Below are positions 48,515 to 57,558 of a DNA stretch of 64,000 bases, in pieces; positions within the stretch are counted from its first letter, which is position 1; every line of letters starts with the position of its first letter. A program made the translations under genes and the position numbers. The DNA is from Armatimonadota bacterium. Its GTDB lineage: Bacteria; Armatimonadota; Fimbriimonadia; Fimbriimonadales; Fimbriimonadaceae. The stretch spans positions 1,017,858-1,081,857 of the forward strand of contig JAFDWR010000001.1 in NCBI GenBank assembly GCA_018268355.1, read 5' to 3'. The notes under the pieces were generated by a model that saw nothing but the letters and a program-made list of their open reading frames with translations, searched no databases and was not told where the DNA came from.

Positions 48515-50609
48515 CAGGTACTCCCGATTCCGATTTGGACTTTTCTTGAGCCCTATATCGCGCGAGGGCGGCGACGCCCTCTGCCATCTTCCGCTCCCAG
48601 GGGTCAGAAGAGCTGATATCGGGCAGCCGACCTCGCTCCCGCTTGTACAAGAGAGCCCGGTGTGCAAGTTCTCTCGCTTCATCGATGGGGATGTTCTGCC
48701 TCTTTGCCGCAATATTTGCCTCCACCTGCTTGAGCGTCTTCTCGTCCATGGCTTTAGACAGTATCGCGTAGGCCTTACCGAACGGATTGATTCGATCAAT
48801 AAGATCAATATCAAGTTCTTTCACATCCATCGCAAGCCGGCGAATCCCTTGAATCAGCGATAAATTTGGCTTGCCGCTATCCGCATTCGAGGTGTCGCCC
48901 TGCTGCTTGGCCTGCTGGACCAGCACAAGTGCCGCAATCGCTTGCTGACGAACCGCCTCTTGGTCCTGCTCGCTAAGTTCGGGATACCGGTCACGCACCA
49001 GCTTGCCCATGTGACCTTGGGTGAGCTCCTCCGGAACGGTGTGCTCCTGATCAAAGAGCCCCTTTTCGAGCACGGGCCTGTTTTGGATGAATGCGGTGAT
49101 GAGCTCGGTCAGATCTTCTTTACAGATCCGCTTTGCCTCGTCGCTCTTGGGCTCAACCAACCCGTTGAACTCGACGTGGACTTGACCGGTCTTCTCGTTA
49201 ACCCCAATATTGGTCCTGCCATCCTGATACCCCGTCTCGCCGTAGTCGAATCCCTCTTTCGCGCCCGAATTTTTGGGTGTGAACTCGAAGCGAGGGGCGA
49301 GAACTTGCTCCATGAGAAGGCTGGCGGCAATCGCCTTCAGCGTGTCGTTGATTGCATCGACCACCGCCTCTTCAGTAGCATCGGGTTCGGCGATCAGGTT
49401 GGTAAAGCGTGCTCGCTCTTTGCCGGGAGCATCCCGAGTCGCACGGCCAATGATCTGGATGATTTCGGTCAAGCTGCTTCGGTAGCCGATGGTGAGGGCG
49501 TGCTCGCACCAAATCCAGTCAAAACCCTCCTTGGCCATCCCGAGGGCAATGATGATGTCCACGTGGTCGCGGTTATGCCGTTGAGAGGGGTCCTTTAGCG
49601 CGGTCAAGACTTTGGCCCGCTCGATGGGTTTGCTGTCGTCCACCAGGTCGGCAACCTTCAGAAACCGGCCCTGATGCTCGTAGAGATGGAATCCGGTTAC
49701 GGGGTCAATTCCCTTCCATTCCCCGAGCCAATTCATGATCTCCTCGACCTCTTTCTGCTTATCTTTGAGGCTCTCCCGCGAGTTGACATTCGGGATGTGA
49801 ACTATGGTCTTTTGCGAAGGGTCAAGAACGGCCTCAACGGCATCCACATACCGGCCCGAATAGAAGTAGTAGCCGATCTCTAGCGACTTCAGGAACTCGT
49901 ATCCGTTGAGCTGCTCATAGTAGGTGTAAGTCACCGTGGCGAAGCGGCTCTCATCTTCGGGTGACAGCACGGCTTCGGCATCTCCTCGGAAGTAAGAGCC
50001 GGTCATGGCCACGAGATGCACACGGTCGCGGGCGATGAACTGCCCGAGTTGGGCACCAAGCCGGTTGTCTGGGTTTGCACTGACGTGGTGGAACTCATCC
50101 ACGGCGATCAGGCGGTCGTCGAACGCTTCCACCCCAAGCTCATCGATTGCGAACCGAAACGTCGCGTGGGTGCAAACTAGCACCTGATCTTCGCTTGCGA
50201 GGAACTCGCCCACCGCCTTGACCTTTGACTTGGCCACTTTCGGCTCATCGATCCCCGGCGCGTTGCAGAGATTCCACTGCGGTCTGACCCGCCAATCTGC
50301 CCAGAAGCCCGATTCGGTGAGGTTCTCGTCGGCGAAGCTCCCCCCAATAGAACGCTCGGGAACCACGATGATCGCCTGCTTCAATCCCTGATTCGCCAGC
50401 TTGTCCAGGGCGATGAACATCAACGCCCGCGACTTGCCCGAAGCAGGGGGCGACTTGATGAGCAGGTACTGTTCGCCTCTTTGTGCATAGGCGCGCTCTT
50501 GCATCGGTCGCATGCCCAGCTCGTTTGCTTTCGTCGATGCTCCCGTGCGGGCGGTCGAGATCGACACGGCGGGGACGATGTTTGGCTTGGCGGTAGGTTC
50601 TGGATTCAC
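48507..50609 (-). CDS. SF2 DEAD/DEAH-type helicase
   Basis: The 700-aa protein has a full SF2 core: 'LGMRPMQERAY' before motif I, Walker A 'SPPASGKSRAL' (about 53-63), motif II D171-E-F-H174 ('LIAVDEFHHVSA'), motif III 'VAMTGSYFRGD', motif V 'IALGMAKEGFDWIWC' and motif VI 'QIIGRATRDAP'. It resembles type III restriction (Res) and related defence helicases more than DEAD RNA helicases. Start GTG 50609 with GAGGG upstream, 17 nt after the 66-aa gene. The C-terminal 250 residues are helical and unassigned. Confidence 0.9.
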   Translation of the reverse strand: MNPEPTAKPNIVPAVSISTARTGASTKANELGMRPMQERAYAQRGEQYLLIKSPPASGKSRALMFIALDKLANQGLKQAIIVVPERSIGGSFADENLTESGFWADWRVRPQWNLCNAPGIDEPKVAKSKVKAVGEFLASEDQVLVCTHATFRFAIDELGVEAFDDRLIAVDEFHHVSANPDNRLGAQLGQFIARDRVHLVAMTGSYFRGDAEAVLSPEDESRFATVTYTYYEQLNGYEFLKSLEIGYYFYSGRYVDAVEAVLDPSQKTIVHIPNVNSRESLKDKQKEVEEIMNWLGEWKGIDPVTGFHLYEHQGRFLKVADLVDDSKPIERAKVLTALKDPSQRHNRDHVDIIIALGMAKEGFDWIWCEHALTIGYRSSLTEIIQIIGRATRDAPGKERARFTNLIAEPDATEEAVVDAINDTLKAIAASLLMEQVLAPRFEFTPKNSGAKEGFDYGETGYQDGRTNIGVNEKTGQVHVEFNGLVEPKSDEAKRICKEDLTELITAFIQNRPVLEKGLFDQEHTVPEELTQGHMGKLVRDRYPELSEQDQEAVRQQAIAALVLVQQAKQQGDTSNADSGKPNLSLIQGIRRLAMDVKELDIDLIDRINPFGKAYAILSKAMDEKTLKQVEANIAAKRQNIPIDEARELAHRALLYKRERGRLPDISSSDPWERKMAEGVAALARYRAQEKSKSESGVPVA

Positions 50610-50626
50610 GATAAGGTCCCTCTAAA

Positions 50627-50827
50627 CTACATCAAAACGAAGATCGAATCCTCTGAATTTTCAGTGGACAAGTTCTCCTCGACTACTGAGCTGTCGGTGA
50701 CTTGAACTTGGAAGTAATCCTTACAAGTTGAGACGCCGAGCGAGAAAGCGTATCCAACTGTCAAGGATTCCATTACGGCTTGAATTGGCTCACCTGCATA
50801 GTCTCGGACTCCATCAATCTTAAACAT
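50627..50827 (-). CDS. Small acidic protein in the methylase/helicase operon
   Basis: The 66-aa product begins 'MFKIDGVRDYAGEPIQAVME' and ends in an acidic, Ser/Glu/Asp-rich tail ('SSVVEENLSTENSEDSIFV'). Its ATG overlaps the methylase stop by 8 nt and its stop lies 17 nt before the helicase, so it is an in-line operon member. The size and charge would suit a regulatory or bridging subunit, or a DNA mimic. No family recognised. Confidence 0.6.
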   Translation of the reverse strand: MFKIDGVRDYAGEPIQAVMESLTVGYAFSLGVSTCKDYFQVQVTDSSVVEENLSTENSEDSIFVLM

Positions 50828-53654
50828 CCTGGAGTACCTCAAGTTGCTCGGGAGCTTTCTTCCGTGACTTCTTGATCGGGTTCTTCGCTGGGGTGTTTGG
50901 CTTACTCGCAACCATCTTGGCGTACAGTTCGAAGAGCTTTTCCAACCGCTCGGTGTCGTTCTTGAACCTTCGCCCGATATAGATTCGTTCTAGCGTTTCA
51001 TCGTTCAGTTCATGAGCACGGCGAAGGTCGTCCGGCATGTTTTCCGGGTCGTAGAGGTCGGCGATGGTCTTGGGGAAGTGTCGCTCACGGGCGAGGAGGA
51101 TCTCCTCCGCGCATCGGGTGAGATCGGCCTTGTTTTGCTCGGTCAGCGTCGGAACCGGAAACGTGTTCCAGCCGAGGGTGTTCGAATACGAAAATCGCAT
51201 CTCAAGGCGAACGCACACAGAGCCAATCCACACCCAGTGAAGGCGCGACGCGATGAGGGCCATATTCCACAGTGGTGCGTCGTAGAGGGCAAAGTTTCGA
51301 TCGCCAATAACGGTTTCCGTACCCAACACGTCTACGGGAAGATACTGACGTGCCTCCGAGCTGACTCGTGGGATTACTATTGATTGATCAAAAGACCGAT
51401 GTCGAACTTCGCCAAAAGCATAAGGCTTTGCTGCCATTTCACGAGTCTGGGGTTTGTCACTTCCTAGCCTCATTCTCGTTACCGATCTGAGTCGATTTTC
51501 GATCTCAGAATAGGAGCGGGCATCGTCTATATGCTCCTCGGAAATCCACAGGCAGTATCGTCGTTTTCCGTTAATAAGCTCTTCCGAATTTGAATATCTC
51601 AAAATAATCGGAGCCAATCTCGGATGCTTTGCAAGGAGAGAATCACGCTCCTCGCCGCTGAAGAAAAGAGACCCTCCATCAACAGGTTTACTGCCGAAGT
51701 CCATGGGCTCCAGACTATTCAAGGGCTTGGCCGACTTCTCGACAATAATGTTTGGCCCCGAAATCAAGTACGGATTGATGTTCTCGCACCACTTAACGGA
51801 ATAGCTGTCCGTGTCTTTGAAATCCGTGAAAATCTGTCGTGGCTGCTTTGGATCGTTCGTGAAACCGACGATTACTACGGTGACCCCCGCCCGGTTGCTT
51901 GCTAGGTTCGCCCACTTGAATGAGGTGTAGGCGAACTGGATTTCTGCACCAAGTTTCAGCAGGGTCGGCCACAGGGTCGGAACTTGCTGTCCCTGGCATA
52001 TCGAGTTAGTTGCAACGAGAGCAGTTCCGCAGCGGGTCTTGATGCCGTACTCTGCCGCTTTGAGAAACCAGCCCGCAACATAGTCAAGGAGCTTCCAGTT
52101 TTTCACCTTGCCTGTAAAGACAGCCTGCATGTCGGCCTTTTGCTCCCTCGTTTGCCACGTCGAACCCAGATAGGGAGGGTTACCGCAGATGTACGTCTCT
52201 CCACCCTCAGTCTTGAACTCGATCCTGGGCTGATCGAGGGGTGTTTCGAAAAGATCATTTGCCGTCGAAATAATCGAAACGTCTTTGCTTATCGGCGGGC
52301 AGATCGTGGTCCAATCAAGCCGTAAGGCGTTCCCACAGACGATCCAGTTCTCCGCATTAAGAGGCAGGAACTCGGCGAGAGCAAGCTTCGGACCGCGATA
52401 GAGCACATCGCATTGGAACTCGGCGATGATAAGGGCGAGGCGGGCGACCTCGGCTGCGAAATCGCGAATCTCGATGCCCCGGAAGTTAGTGAGGTGGATA
52501 TCTGAAGCTCGATCAATTTCATTTCGCCTTCGGTTGATCTCTCCTTCGATGGCTCGCATCTCCTTGTAGGCGATGACTAGAAAGTTTCCCGAGCCGCAAG
52601 CCGGGTCGAAGACCCGAATCCGCGACATCCGCTCACGAAGTTTCAACAGACTTGGCTTGTGATCCCCCGCCCGCTCCAACTGCTCTCGCAGGTCGTCCAA
52701 GAACAGCGGGTTAAGCACCTTGAGGATGTTGGGCACGCTGGTGTAGTGCATGCCGAGTGAACCCCGTTCCTCATCGTCGGCCACGGCTTGGATCATCGAG
52801 CCGAAGATATCGGGGTTGATCTCCCGCCAATTCAGCCGCCCAGCCGCGAGCAGGTAGCTCCGGGCGATCTTGGAGAACTTCGGCGTTTCCGGATTCCCCG
52901 AAAAGAGCCCGCCATTGACATATGGAAAGCCAAGTGCATAGAGTGGCAAACCCGACTCGTCCCGGTCTGCAATCGGGGTGTTCATCGCTCGAAACATCTG
53001 TTCCAGCACGAGATGAGTGTTCGAACCGTCCCGCTCGGTCATCCGTTCGACGGTTGCCGTGAACGGGTGCGAACCGTGGAAAATGTCGGTGTCTTCGGCG
53101 AAGAAACAGAAGATCAGCCGCGCCAAGAAGTGGTTGAGGTCCGGGCGGCGGGCTTCCGTCGCCCAATCCGGGTTCTCCTTGAGAAGCTCCACATAGAGCT
53201 TATTCAGCCTTCCGGTCGCCCGAACGTCAATCGGGTTATCCTTGATCTCCTTGACCGTAGTGATGCCAGCCAGGGGAAGGAAGAACCCAACGTGATCAGC
53301 AAACTTCGCGAATTCGCTCGTAACGATCTCGCCTGACGTCAGCTCTTCGGCTTCTAGCGTCTCTCCGTCCGTAGCGAGGATGAACTTCGCTTTGCCTTGC
53401 GCGGTTTTGGGGCTGTTCTTGAGGGCGGTCAGCACTTGGCCAACTTCACCGACCGGGGCCACGGCAAGATGAATGTTGTTCCGCTGAAGCACTCCGTTCG
53501 GGATGTCCGATCCATTGGACACGCCCCTTCTCAACTTGGCAAGGGTGTTGTCCTTATTCCCAAAGGCGGCTAGGAACTGGTAGGGGAACTCTGCCGCATC
53601 GAAGGGGCAAGCGGCAAGCTCCGATAATGCTGCCTCGATCTCGACCGCGTTCAT
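50820..53654 (-). CDS. MmeI-like class I SAM-dependent DNA (adenine-N6) methyltransferase
   Basis: The 944-aa protein has SAM motif I 'FDPACGSGNFL' (349-359) and catalytic motif IV 'NPPY' (492-495), the adenine-N6/gamma-class order, followed by a target-recognition region and a C-terminal helical domain with a basic tail ('NPIKKSRKKAPEQ'). The N-terminal 150 residues resemble MmeI-type enzymes but 'KFILATDGETLEAEEL' does not show a clear D...ExK nuclease site. Cleavage is therefore probably done by partners. Start ATG 53654 with GGAGGG 8 nt upstream. First gene of the operon. Confidence 0.88.
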   Translation of the reverse strand: MNAVEIEAALSELAACPFDAAEFPYQFLAAFGNKDNTLAKLRRGVSNGSDIPNGVLQRNNIHLAVAPVGEVGQVLTALKNSPKTAQGKAKFILATDGETLEAEELTSGEIVTSEFAKFADHVGFFLPLAGITTVKEIKDNPIDVRATGRLNKLYVELLKENPDWATEARRPDLNHFLARLIFCFFAEDTDIFHGSHPFTATVERMTERDGSNTHLVLEQMFRAMNTPIADRDESGLPLYALGFPYVNGGLFSGNPETPKFSKIARSYLLAAGRLNWREINPDIFGSMIQAVADDEERGSLGMHYTSVPNILKVLNPLFLDDLREQLERAGDHKPSLLKLRERMSRIRVFDPACGSGNFLVIAYKEMRAIEGEINRRRNEIDRASDIHLTNFRGIEIRDFAAEVARLALIIAEFQCDVLYRGPKLALAEFLPLNAENWIVCGNALRLDWTTICPPISKDVSIISTANDLFETPLDQPRIEFKTEGGETYICGNPPYLGSTWQTREQKADMQAVFTGKVKNWKLLDYVAGWFLKAAEYGIKTRCGTALVATNSICQGQQVPTLWPTLLKLGAEIQFAYTSFKWANLASNRAGVTVVIVGFTNDPKQPRQIFTDFKDTDSYSVKWCENINPYLISGPNIIVEKSAKPLNSLEPMDFGSKPVDGGSLFFSGEERDSLLAKHPRLAPIILRYSNSEELINGKRRYCLWISEEHIDDARSYSEIENRLRSVTRMRLGSDKPQTREMAAKPYAFGEVRHRSFDQSIVIPRVSSEARQYLPVDVLGTETVIGDRNFALYDAPLWNMALIASRLHWVWIGSVCVRLEMRFSYSNTLGWNTFPVPTLTEQNKADLTRCAEEILLARERHFPKTIADLYDPENMPDDLRRAHELNDETLERIYIGRRFKNDTERLEKLFELYAKMVASKPNTPAKNPIKKSRKKAPEQLEVLQDV

Positions 53655-54077
53655 TGCGAGAGCCCTCCACATGGAGGCTGAGTTGGCTTCGGAAGAATCT
53701 GATCTACCCCAGAATCGTGTGTGATCGGGGCGGGCTTCCCTATGCCCTTTAGGACAGATGGCTTGCCGCTCTCGATGCGACGCCCAACATGCTGGCGGTC
53801 ACCTTGAAGCACAACGGAGGGGAATAAGATCTGCCCAAGGTGAATCCCTGCTCCCTTTGCCACCATCAGATTCCATGATAGCAGGTGGTTTGCGCTTTAG
53901 AGGCCCCGTCACCGTCCTCGTACTTTGGCCGGTGGCCATTTGGCCGCCAGAACTGCTAGTGCTTTTGGACGGGTTTATACTGGCCCGGACAGCCGACTGT
54001 CGAAAGTCGAGGCACCATTTTGGAGAAATTGAAGCGCTTGATGTGTGCGCTCATCGACATGTTTGATACGATAGTTT
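53655..54077. other. Intergenic region between methylase and glycosyltransferase genes
   Basis: The 423-bp gap probably holds the divergent promoters of both operons. A 71-aa minus-strand frame (53651-53866) ends with TGA overlapping the methylase ATG, but its composition does not suggest a known protein. A plus-strand frame of 102 aa (53758-54066) is also unconvincing. TACGAT lies 5 nt before the glycosyltransferase GTG and might be its -10 box. No copy of the tRNA 3' end was seen here. Confidence 0.4.
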
Positions 54078-57000
54078 GTGCCGTACTCACCGACCGCGTC
54101 CGCGAATCGTACGAAGGGAGGCCCAGCCCAGCCGGCCGCTTGCATCTGTGTCCATGACGACCACCAGTGGCTCGCGCCTACCATTCGCAGCCTACGGAGC
54201 CTTGTCGATCCCCACGTTTTCGTAAGCCGAGTGCCGTGGGCGAGTGAGCCCGGAAACTGGGAGGAGAGCGCCCGAATTGCAACCGAACTTGGGGCACAGG
54301 TGCACGTCGGTGACTGGTCGTCCGAGCTGGAGCATCGCCGGGAAGCGCAAGCCATTTTGCTCCACCAGGGTTACGGCAAGGCCTTCGTTTTGGATTCCGA
54401 TGAAGTCCTGAGCAAGGGTCTTCTCGACCATCTTGTCGCGATCGCAAATGGCAACCTGGCGGACGTCGTTTGCGTTCATATGCGCACCTATTGGAAGGAT
54501 GCAGAGCATGTCGTCGATCCCCCCGAGCGGCTGACTCCTCCCGTCCTCATCGACCTCCAGAACGCCCAGCACGTTCATATTCGCGAGTATGCCGGTCCAA
54601 GGCAGCTGACACTGAGTCCTTCGTTTGGGGTCTTGCACCACCTTTCCTATGCGGGTTCCGATGAGCGAATCAAGCGAAAGATCGGGACCTGGTCCCATCG
54701 GCACGAGCTTGTGGACCGATGGTATGAGCGTGTGTGGAAGGGATGGGCAGGCGACCCGCTCCTCACCGATGTTCACCCGACTCACCCTGCGGCCTACAAA
54801 ACCATCATCGCCACCAAGCTCCATCCCGACCTCGAGGAAGCTGGAATTGTGCCCACGCCGGCCCCAGCATTTGATCTCCCGGCGATTTGGCCCAAGATCT
54901 CAGTGATCATTCCCGTCTACGGTGGACAGGATGACCTCGACGATTGTTTGCGGAGCCTTAAGGACTGTGCAGGGCTTTTCTCAGAGCTGATCGTGGTCGA
55001 TGACGCTTCGCCTGAACCCGTCAGCGCGACCTCTGCGACTCAACTAATCCGTCGAGAGACAAACGGCGGATTCGCCGCGGCGTGCAACACCGGCATCAAA
55101 GCATCAACGGGCGAGGTCGTAGTGATCCTCAACTCGGACACCTGCGTTCCTCGGGCGGGCTTCTACCGACTCATCGAGACGCTGATGACGAGCGGGTCGA
55201 TTGGCGCGGCCGGCCCGATCTCGAACTATGCCGGTTACCACCAGTACCTCGGGCGAGACCTCGCTGCCGATGAGAGCATGGAGCTTCTGTCCGTTGATTT
55301 GGCCGAGAGTTCGCGCCATGACCGCGACGTCGAAATGCTGGTTGGGTTTTGTGTGGCCATTCGGCGAGCGGTGCTGGACGAAGTTGGACTGTTTGATGAG
55401 GATTTTGGGCGTGGCTTCTTCGAAGACACCGACCTCTCCTATCGCATCCTCCGCGCGGGGTACCGGCTTCGCCTTGCGAACCGAGCATTCATTTATCACA
55501 AAGGGTCAAAGACGTTCGCTCGGGAGAGGATTTCCGCGCAGAGCCTGCTCAGTGTCAATCAAGCCAAGTACCGCAAGAAGTGGCAGGACGACCTCGAATC
55601 TGGCTTCGCGAGTCACCTTTCGGGGGAAGATCCATCGCCGATTGTCTTCAGAGAGGACCGCCGTCCAGATGTCATCACCAGGGAATTGAGGCGGCTTTGC
55701 GAACGGGCTGAAGTTTCCATCTGCATGATCGTCCGCAACGAGGAGCGGGTCATAGGCGATTGTCTAAGTTCGGTGGCTCCTTACTTCAGCGACATTGTTG
55801 TCGTCGACACGGGGTCTACCGATCAAACCGTGGAGATCGCAAAGAGCTTTGGTGCCCGGGTGAGCGAGATCGTTTGGCCAGATTCGTTTGCCGAGGCGCG
55901 GAATGAGTCCCTGAGGCTCGCCAATGGCCGCTGGATCTTTTGGATCGACGCCGACGATACCATTCCCCTCGCGACCGCCGAGGCGGTGATTCGCGCCGCA
56001 AGCTCGGCTTCGCCGGAAACGGCAGGGTTTGTCATTCCGGTCCAGTTTGTCGATGGTGAAATTGGCCAGGGGACCCGGGTTGACCACGTCAAGCTCTTTC
56101 GAAACCTCCCCGGTGTTCAGTTCGAGGGCAGGATCCACGAACAGATCCTTTCGTCGCTGCGTCCTCACGGAGAGATCGCGCGGCTGGAGGGAGCGGTGGT
56201 GCTTCACACCGGATACGACACGAGTCAAACCGGCCAGGCTAAGAAGCGAGAACGTGATTGGCACCTCCTCGAGCTGGACCTCAACGACCGTCCCAATCAC
56301 CCCTTCGTTCTGTTTAACATTGGCATGACTCATCGCTTCACGGGTGAGCACGTGCAAGCGATCGAGGCGCTTGACCGATGTTTGTCGGTCAGTGGCCCGC
56401 ACGAGTCGCACGTGCGAAAGGCCTTTGTCCTTCGCGGGAACTCTCTGCGGGCGATGGGCCGGCGAGAGGAGGCACTCGAAACCTTTCAACGTGGATTCGA
56501 GCTTGCGCCGGATGACCCAGAGCTCAGATTCCTACAGGGCCTAACCCAAATGGAGTTGGGTCGCCCATTGGAGGCTATCCACGCTTACGAGACGATGCCC
56601 GTTGACGCTTCTGGATTCTTCAGCAGTTTCGACGTCGGGATCCTGGGCCCGAAGCGAAATTTCAACCTTGCCGCTGCCTATTGGGCAGCCGGCAACTACG
56701 TGAAGGCAAGGGAGCTCTGGCGGCAGTGCAACTGGAAAGAGGCAGCAGAGGTCTTCTTCGACGCGGCTCTGCAGGTTGGGGACTTGGAACATGCGTCTGG
56801 AGCACTGAAGGTCATCAATCAGGAGTCTGGACTTGGGATCGAGTGGGCGGAGCGTTTGGTACGTTTCCACGAGACCCTCAACGGCCGCGAGGCTCAAGAC
56901 ACCGACCTGATCCAACTCCTTCAATCCAATCCCGGATCGTGGGGATTGACGCTGATCTGGGCGAGGCGACTCTGCCGCACCGGACGCTCCTCGATGGCGA

Positions 57001-57245
57001 TGGAGCACCTGGTTGAGCTTGCAAGCGGCGGTGTCGCGGAGGCAGCATATTATTTAGCGTTGATTAGTTTAGAGCTTAACAAACCTGAGGAGGCTCAGCA
57101 GTGGGCGCTGCGAACACTCGAACTCGATCCAGGTAGCCCGCAAGCAAATGAAGTGCTACGCAGAATCGCAGAGCCTTCGTCAGATTCAAGTGAACCTAGT
57201 CCGTGTACTTCTGAACCAAATGACAATGACGTGGAGATTGTTTAA
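54078..57245 (+). CDS. Triple-module glycosyltransferase with TPR-like C-terminus
   Basis: The 1055-aa protein has three GT-A-type modules: a divergent one at about 20-250 with D106-S-D108 ('AFVLDSDEVLS'); a classical GT2 at about 273-480 ('VSVIIPVY'-like start, N352-S-D354, 'FFEDTDLSYRILRAG'); and a third at about 545-720 ('ICMIVRNEERVIGDCLSSVA', D624-A-D626). Residues about 735-1030 form TPR-like helical repeats ('LFNIGMTHRFTGEHVQAIEA'). Module three plus TPR is the arrangement of SunS-type peptide glycosyltransferases and many surface-glycan enzymes. Start GTG 54078. It is followed 2 nt later by a NifU-like gene and then a Cys-rich peptide gene, which suggests a protein or peptide acceptor. 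Confidence 0.88.
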   Translation: MPYSPTASANRTKGGPAQPAACICVHDDHQWLAPTIRSLRSLVDPHVFVSRVPWASEPGNWEESARIATELGAQVHVGDWSSELEHRREAQAILLHQGYGKAFVLDSDEVLSKGLLDHLVAIANGNLADVVCVHMRTYWKDAEHVVDPPERLTPPVLIDLQNAQHVHIREYAGPRQLTLSPSFGVLHHLSYAGSDERIKRKIGTWSHRHELVDRWYERVWKGWAGDPLLTDVHPTHPAAYKTIIATKLHPDLEEAGIVPTPAPAFDLPAIWPKISVIIPVYGGQDDLDDCLRSLKDCAGLFSELIVVDDASPEPVSATSATQLIRRETNGGFAAACNTGIKASTGEVVVILNSDTCVPRAGFYRLIETLMTSGSIGAAGPISNYAGYHQYLGRDLAADESMELLSVDLAESSRHDRDVEMLVGFCVAIRRAVLDEVGLFDEDFGRGFFEDTDLSYRILRAGYRLRLANRAFIYHKGSKTFARERISAQSLLSVNQAKYRKKWQDDLESGFASHLSGEDPSPIVFREDRRPDVITRELRRLCERAEVSICMIVRNEERVIGDCLSSVAPYFSDIVVVDTGSTDQTVEIAKSFGARVSEIVWPDSFAEARNESLRLANGRWIFWIDADDTIPLATAEAVIRAASSASPETAGFVIPVQFVDGEIGQGTRVDHVKLFRNLPGVQFEGRIHEQILSSLRPHGEIARLEGAVVLHTGYDTSQTGQAKKRERDWHLLELDLNDRPNHPFVLFNIGMTHRFTGEHVQAIEALDRCLSVSGPHESHVRKAFVLRGNSLRAMGRREEALETFQRGFELAPDDPELRFLQGLTQMELGRPLEAIHAYETMPVDASGFFSSFDVGILGPKRNFNLAAAYWAAGNYVKARELWRQCNWKEAAEVFFDAALQVGDLEHASGALKVINQESGLGIEWAERLVRFHETLNGREAQDTDLIQLLQSNPGSWGLTLIWARRLCRTGRSSMAMEHLVELASGGVAEAAYYLALISLELNKPEEAQQWALRTLELDPGSPQANEVLRRIAEPSSDSSEPSPCTSEPNDNDVEIV

Positions 57246-57247
57246 CG

Positions 57248-57535
57248 ATGAATTATGTTGGCATAGGTGGTGAACCTGGAGAGGGTCGATACTTCGTATT
57301 GCGGGTCGCGGAGAAGGAAGCCCTTGTCGCTGAAGCGACATTTGAATCCAACGGTTGCATCGTGATCACAGCCGTCGGGCAGTGGCTTTGCCAGTTCATT
57401 CTCGGCCGCAAGGTTAGCTTGCTTACCCAGCTAGATTCAAATGATCTCCGGGTGTTATACGGCACTGTGCCTGAGGGCAAAGAATACGCACTATTTTTGC
57501 CAGCAGAGGCACTAAAAAACCTGAAACCGTTGTAG
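57248..57535 (+). CDS. NifU-N-like fold protein lacking cluster ligands
   Basis: The 95-aa protein matches the NifU/IscU N-terminal fold: 'VAEATFESNGCIVITAVGQW', then 'ILGRKVSLLTQLDSNDL' and 'GKEYALFLPAEALKNL'. IscU uses three cysteines; here only C37 of 'NGC' is kept. The first site reads 'GGEPGEGRY' and the third has Tyr (Y80) for Cys, so Fe-S scaffolding is unlikely. C48 is extra. It lies 2 nt after the glycosyltransferase stop and 23 nt before the peptide gene. It may act as an adaptor or carrier for the peptide; that is inference. Confidence 0.65.
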   Translation: MNYVGIGGEPGEGRYFVLRVAEKEALVAEATFESNGCIVITAVGQWLCQFILGRKVSLLTQLDSNDLRVLYGTVPEGKEYALFLPAEALKNLKPL

Positions 57536-57558
57536 AGTGATGGATGAGAGAGTGAATT

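Larger units (their letters stand above)
40607..53866. mobile_element. Accessory island carrying two serine recombinases at tRNA-Ala
   Basis: The left boundary is the tRNA-Ala 3' end, where a recombinase gene reads into the tRNA. Contents are two large serine recombinases, two unknown genes, an XRE regulator and a methylase/small protein/helicase/GIY-YIG operon. The right boundary is a guess (around 53.9 kb, after the methylase gene); I found no second copy of the tRNA 3' end in the window. The next block (glycosyltransferase/RHS) may or may not belong to the same element. Confidence 0.5.

Noticed and set aside
53651-53866. 71-aa frame ending at the methylase ATG
   Set aside because: The ATGA overlap is tempting, but the product has no recognisable pattern and the methylase has its own ribosome site inside it.
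53758-54066. 102-aa plus-strand frame before the glycosyltransferase
   Set aside because: Composition is not protein-like and it overlaps the likely promoter region.
53700-54077. Search for a second copy of the tRNA-Ala 3' end as right attachment site
   Set aside because: No matching run was found by eye here or further right; serine integrases may leave only a very short core.
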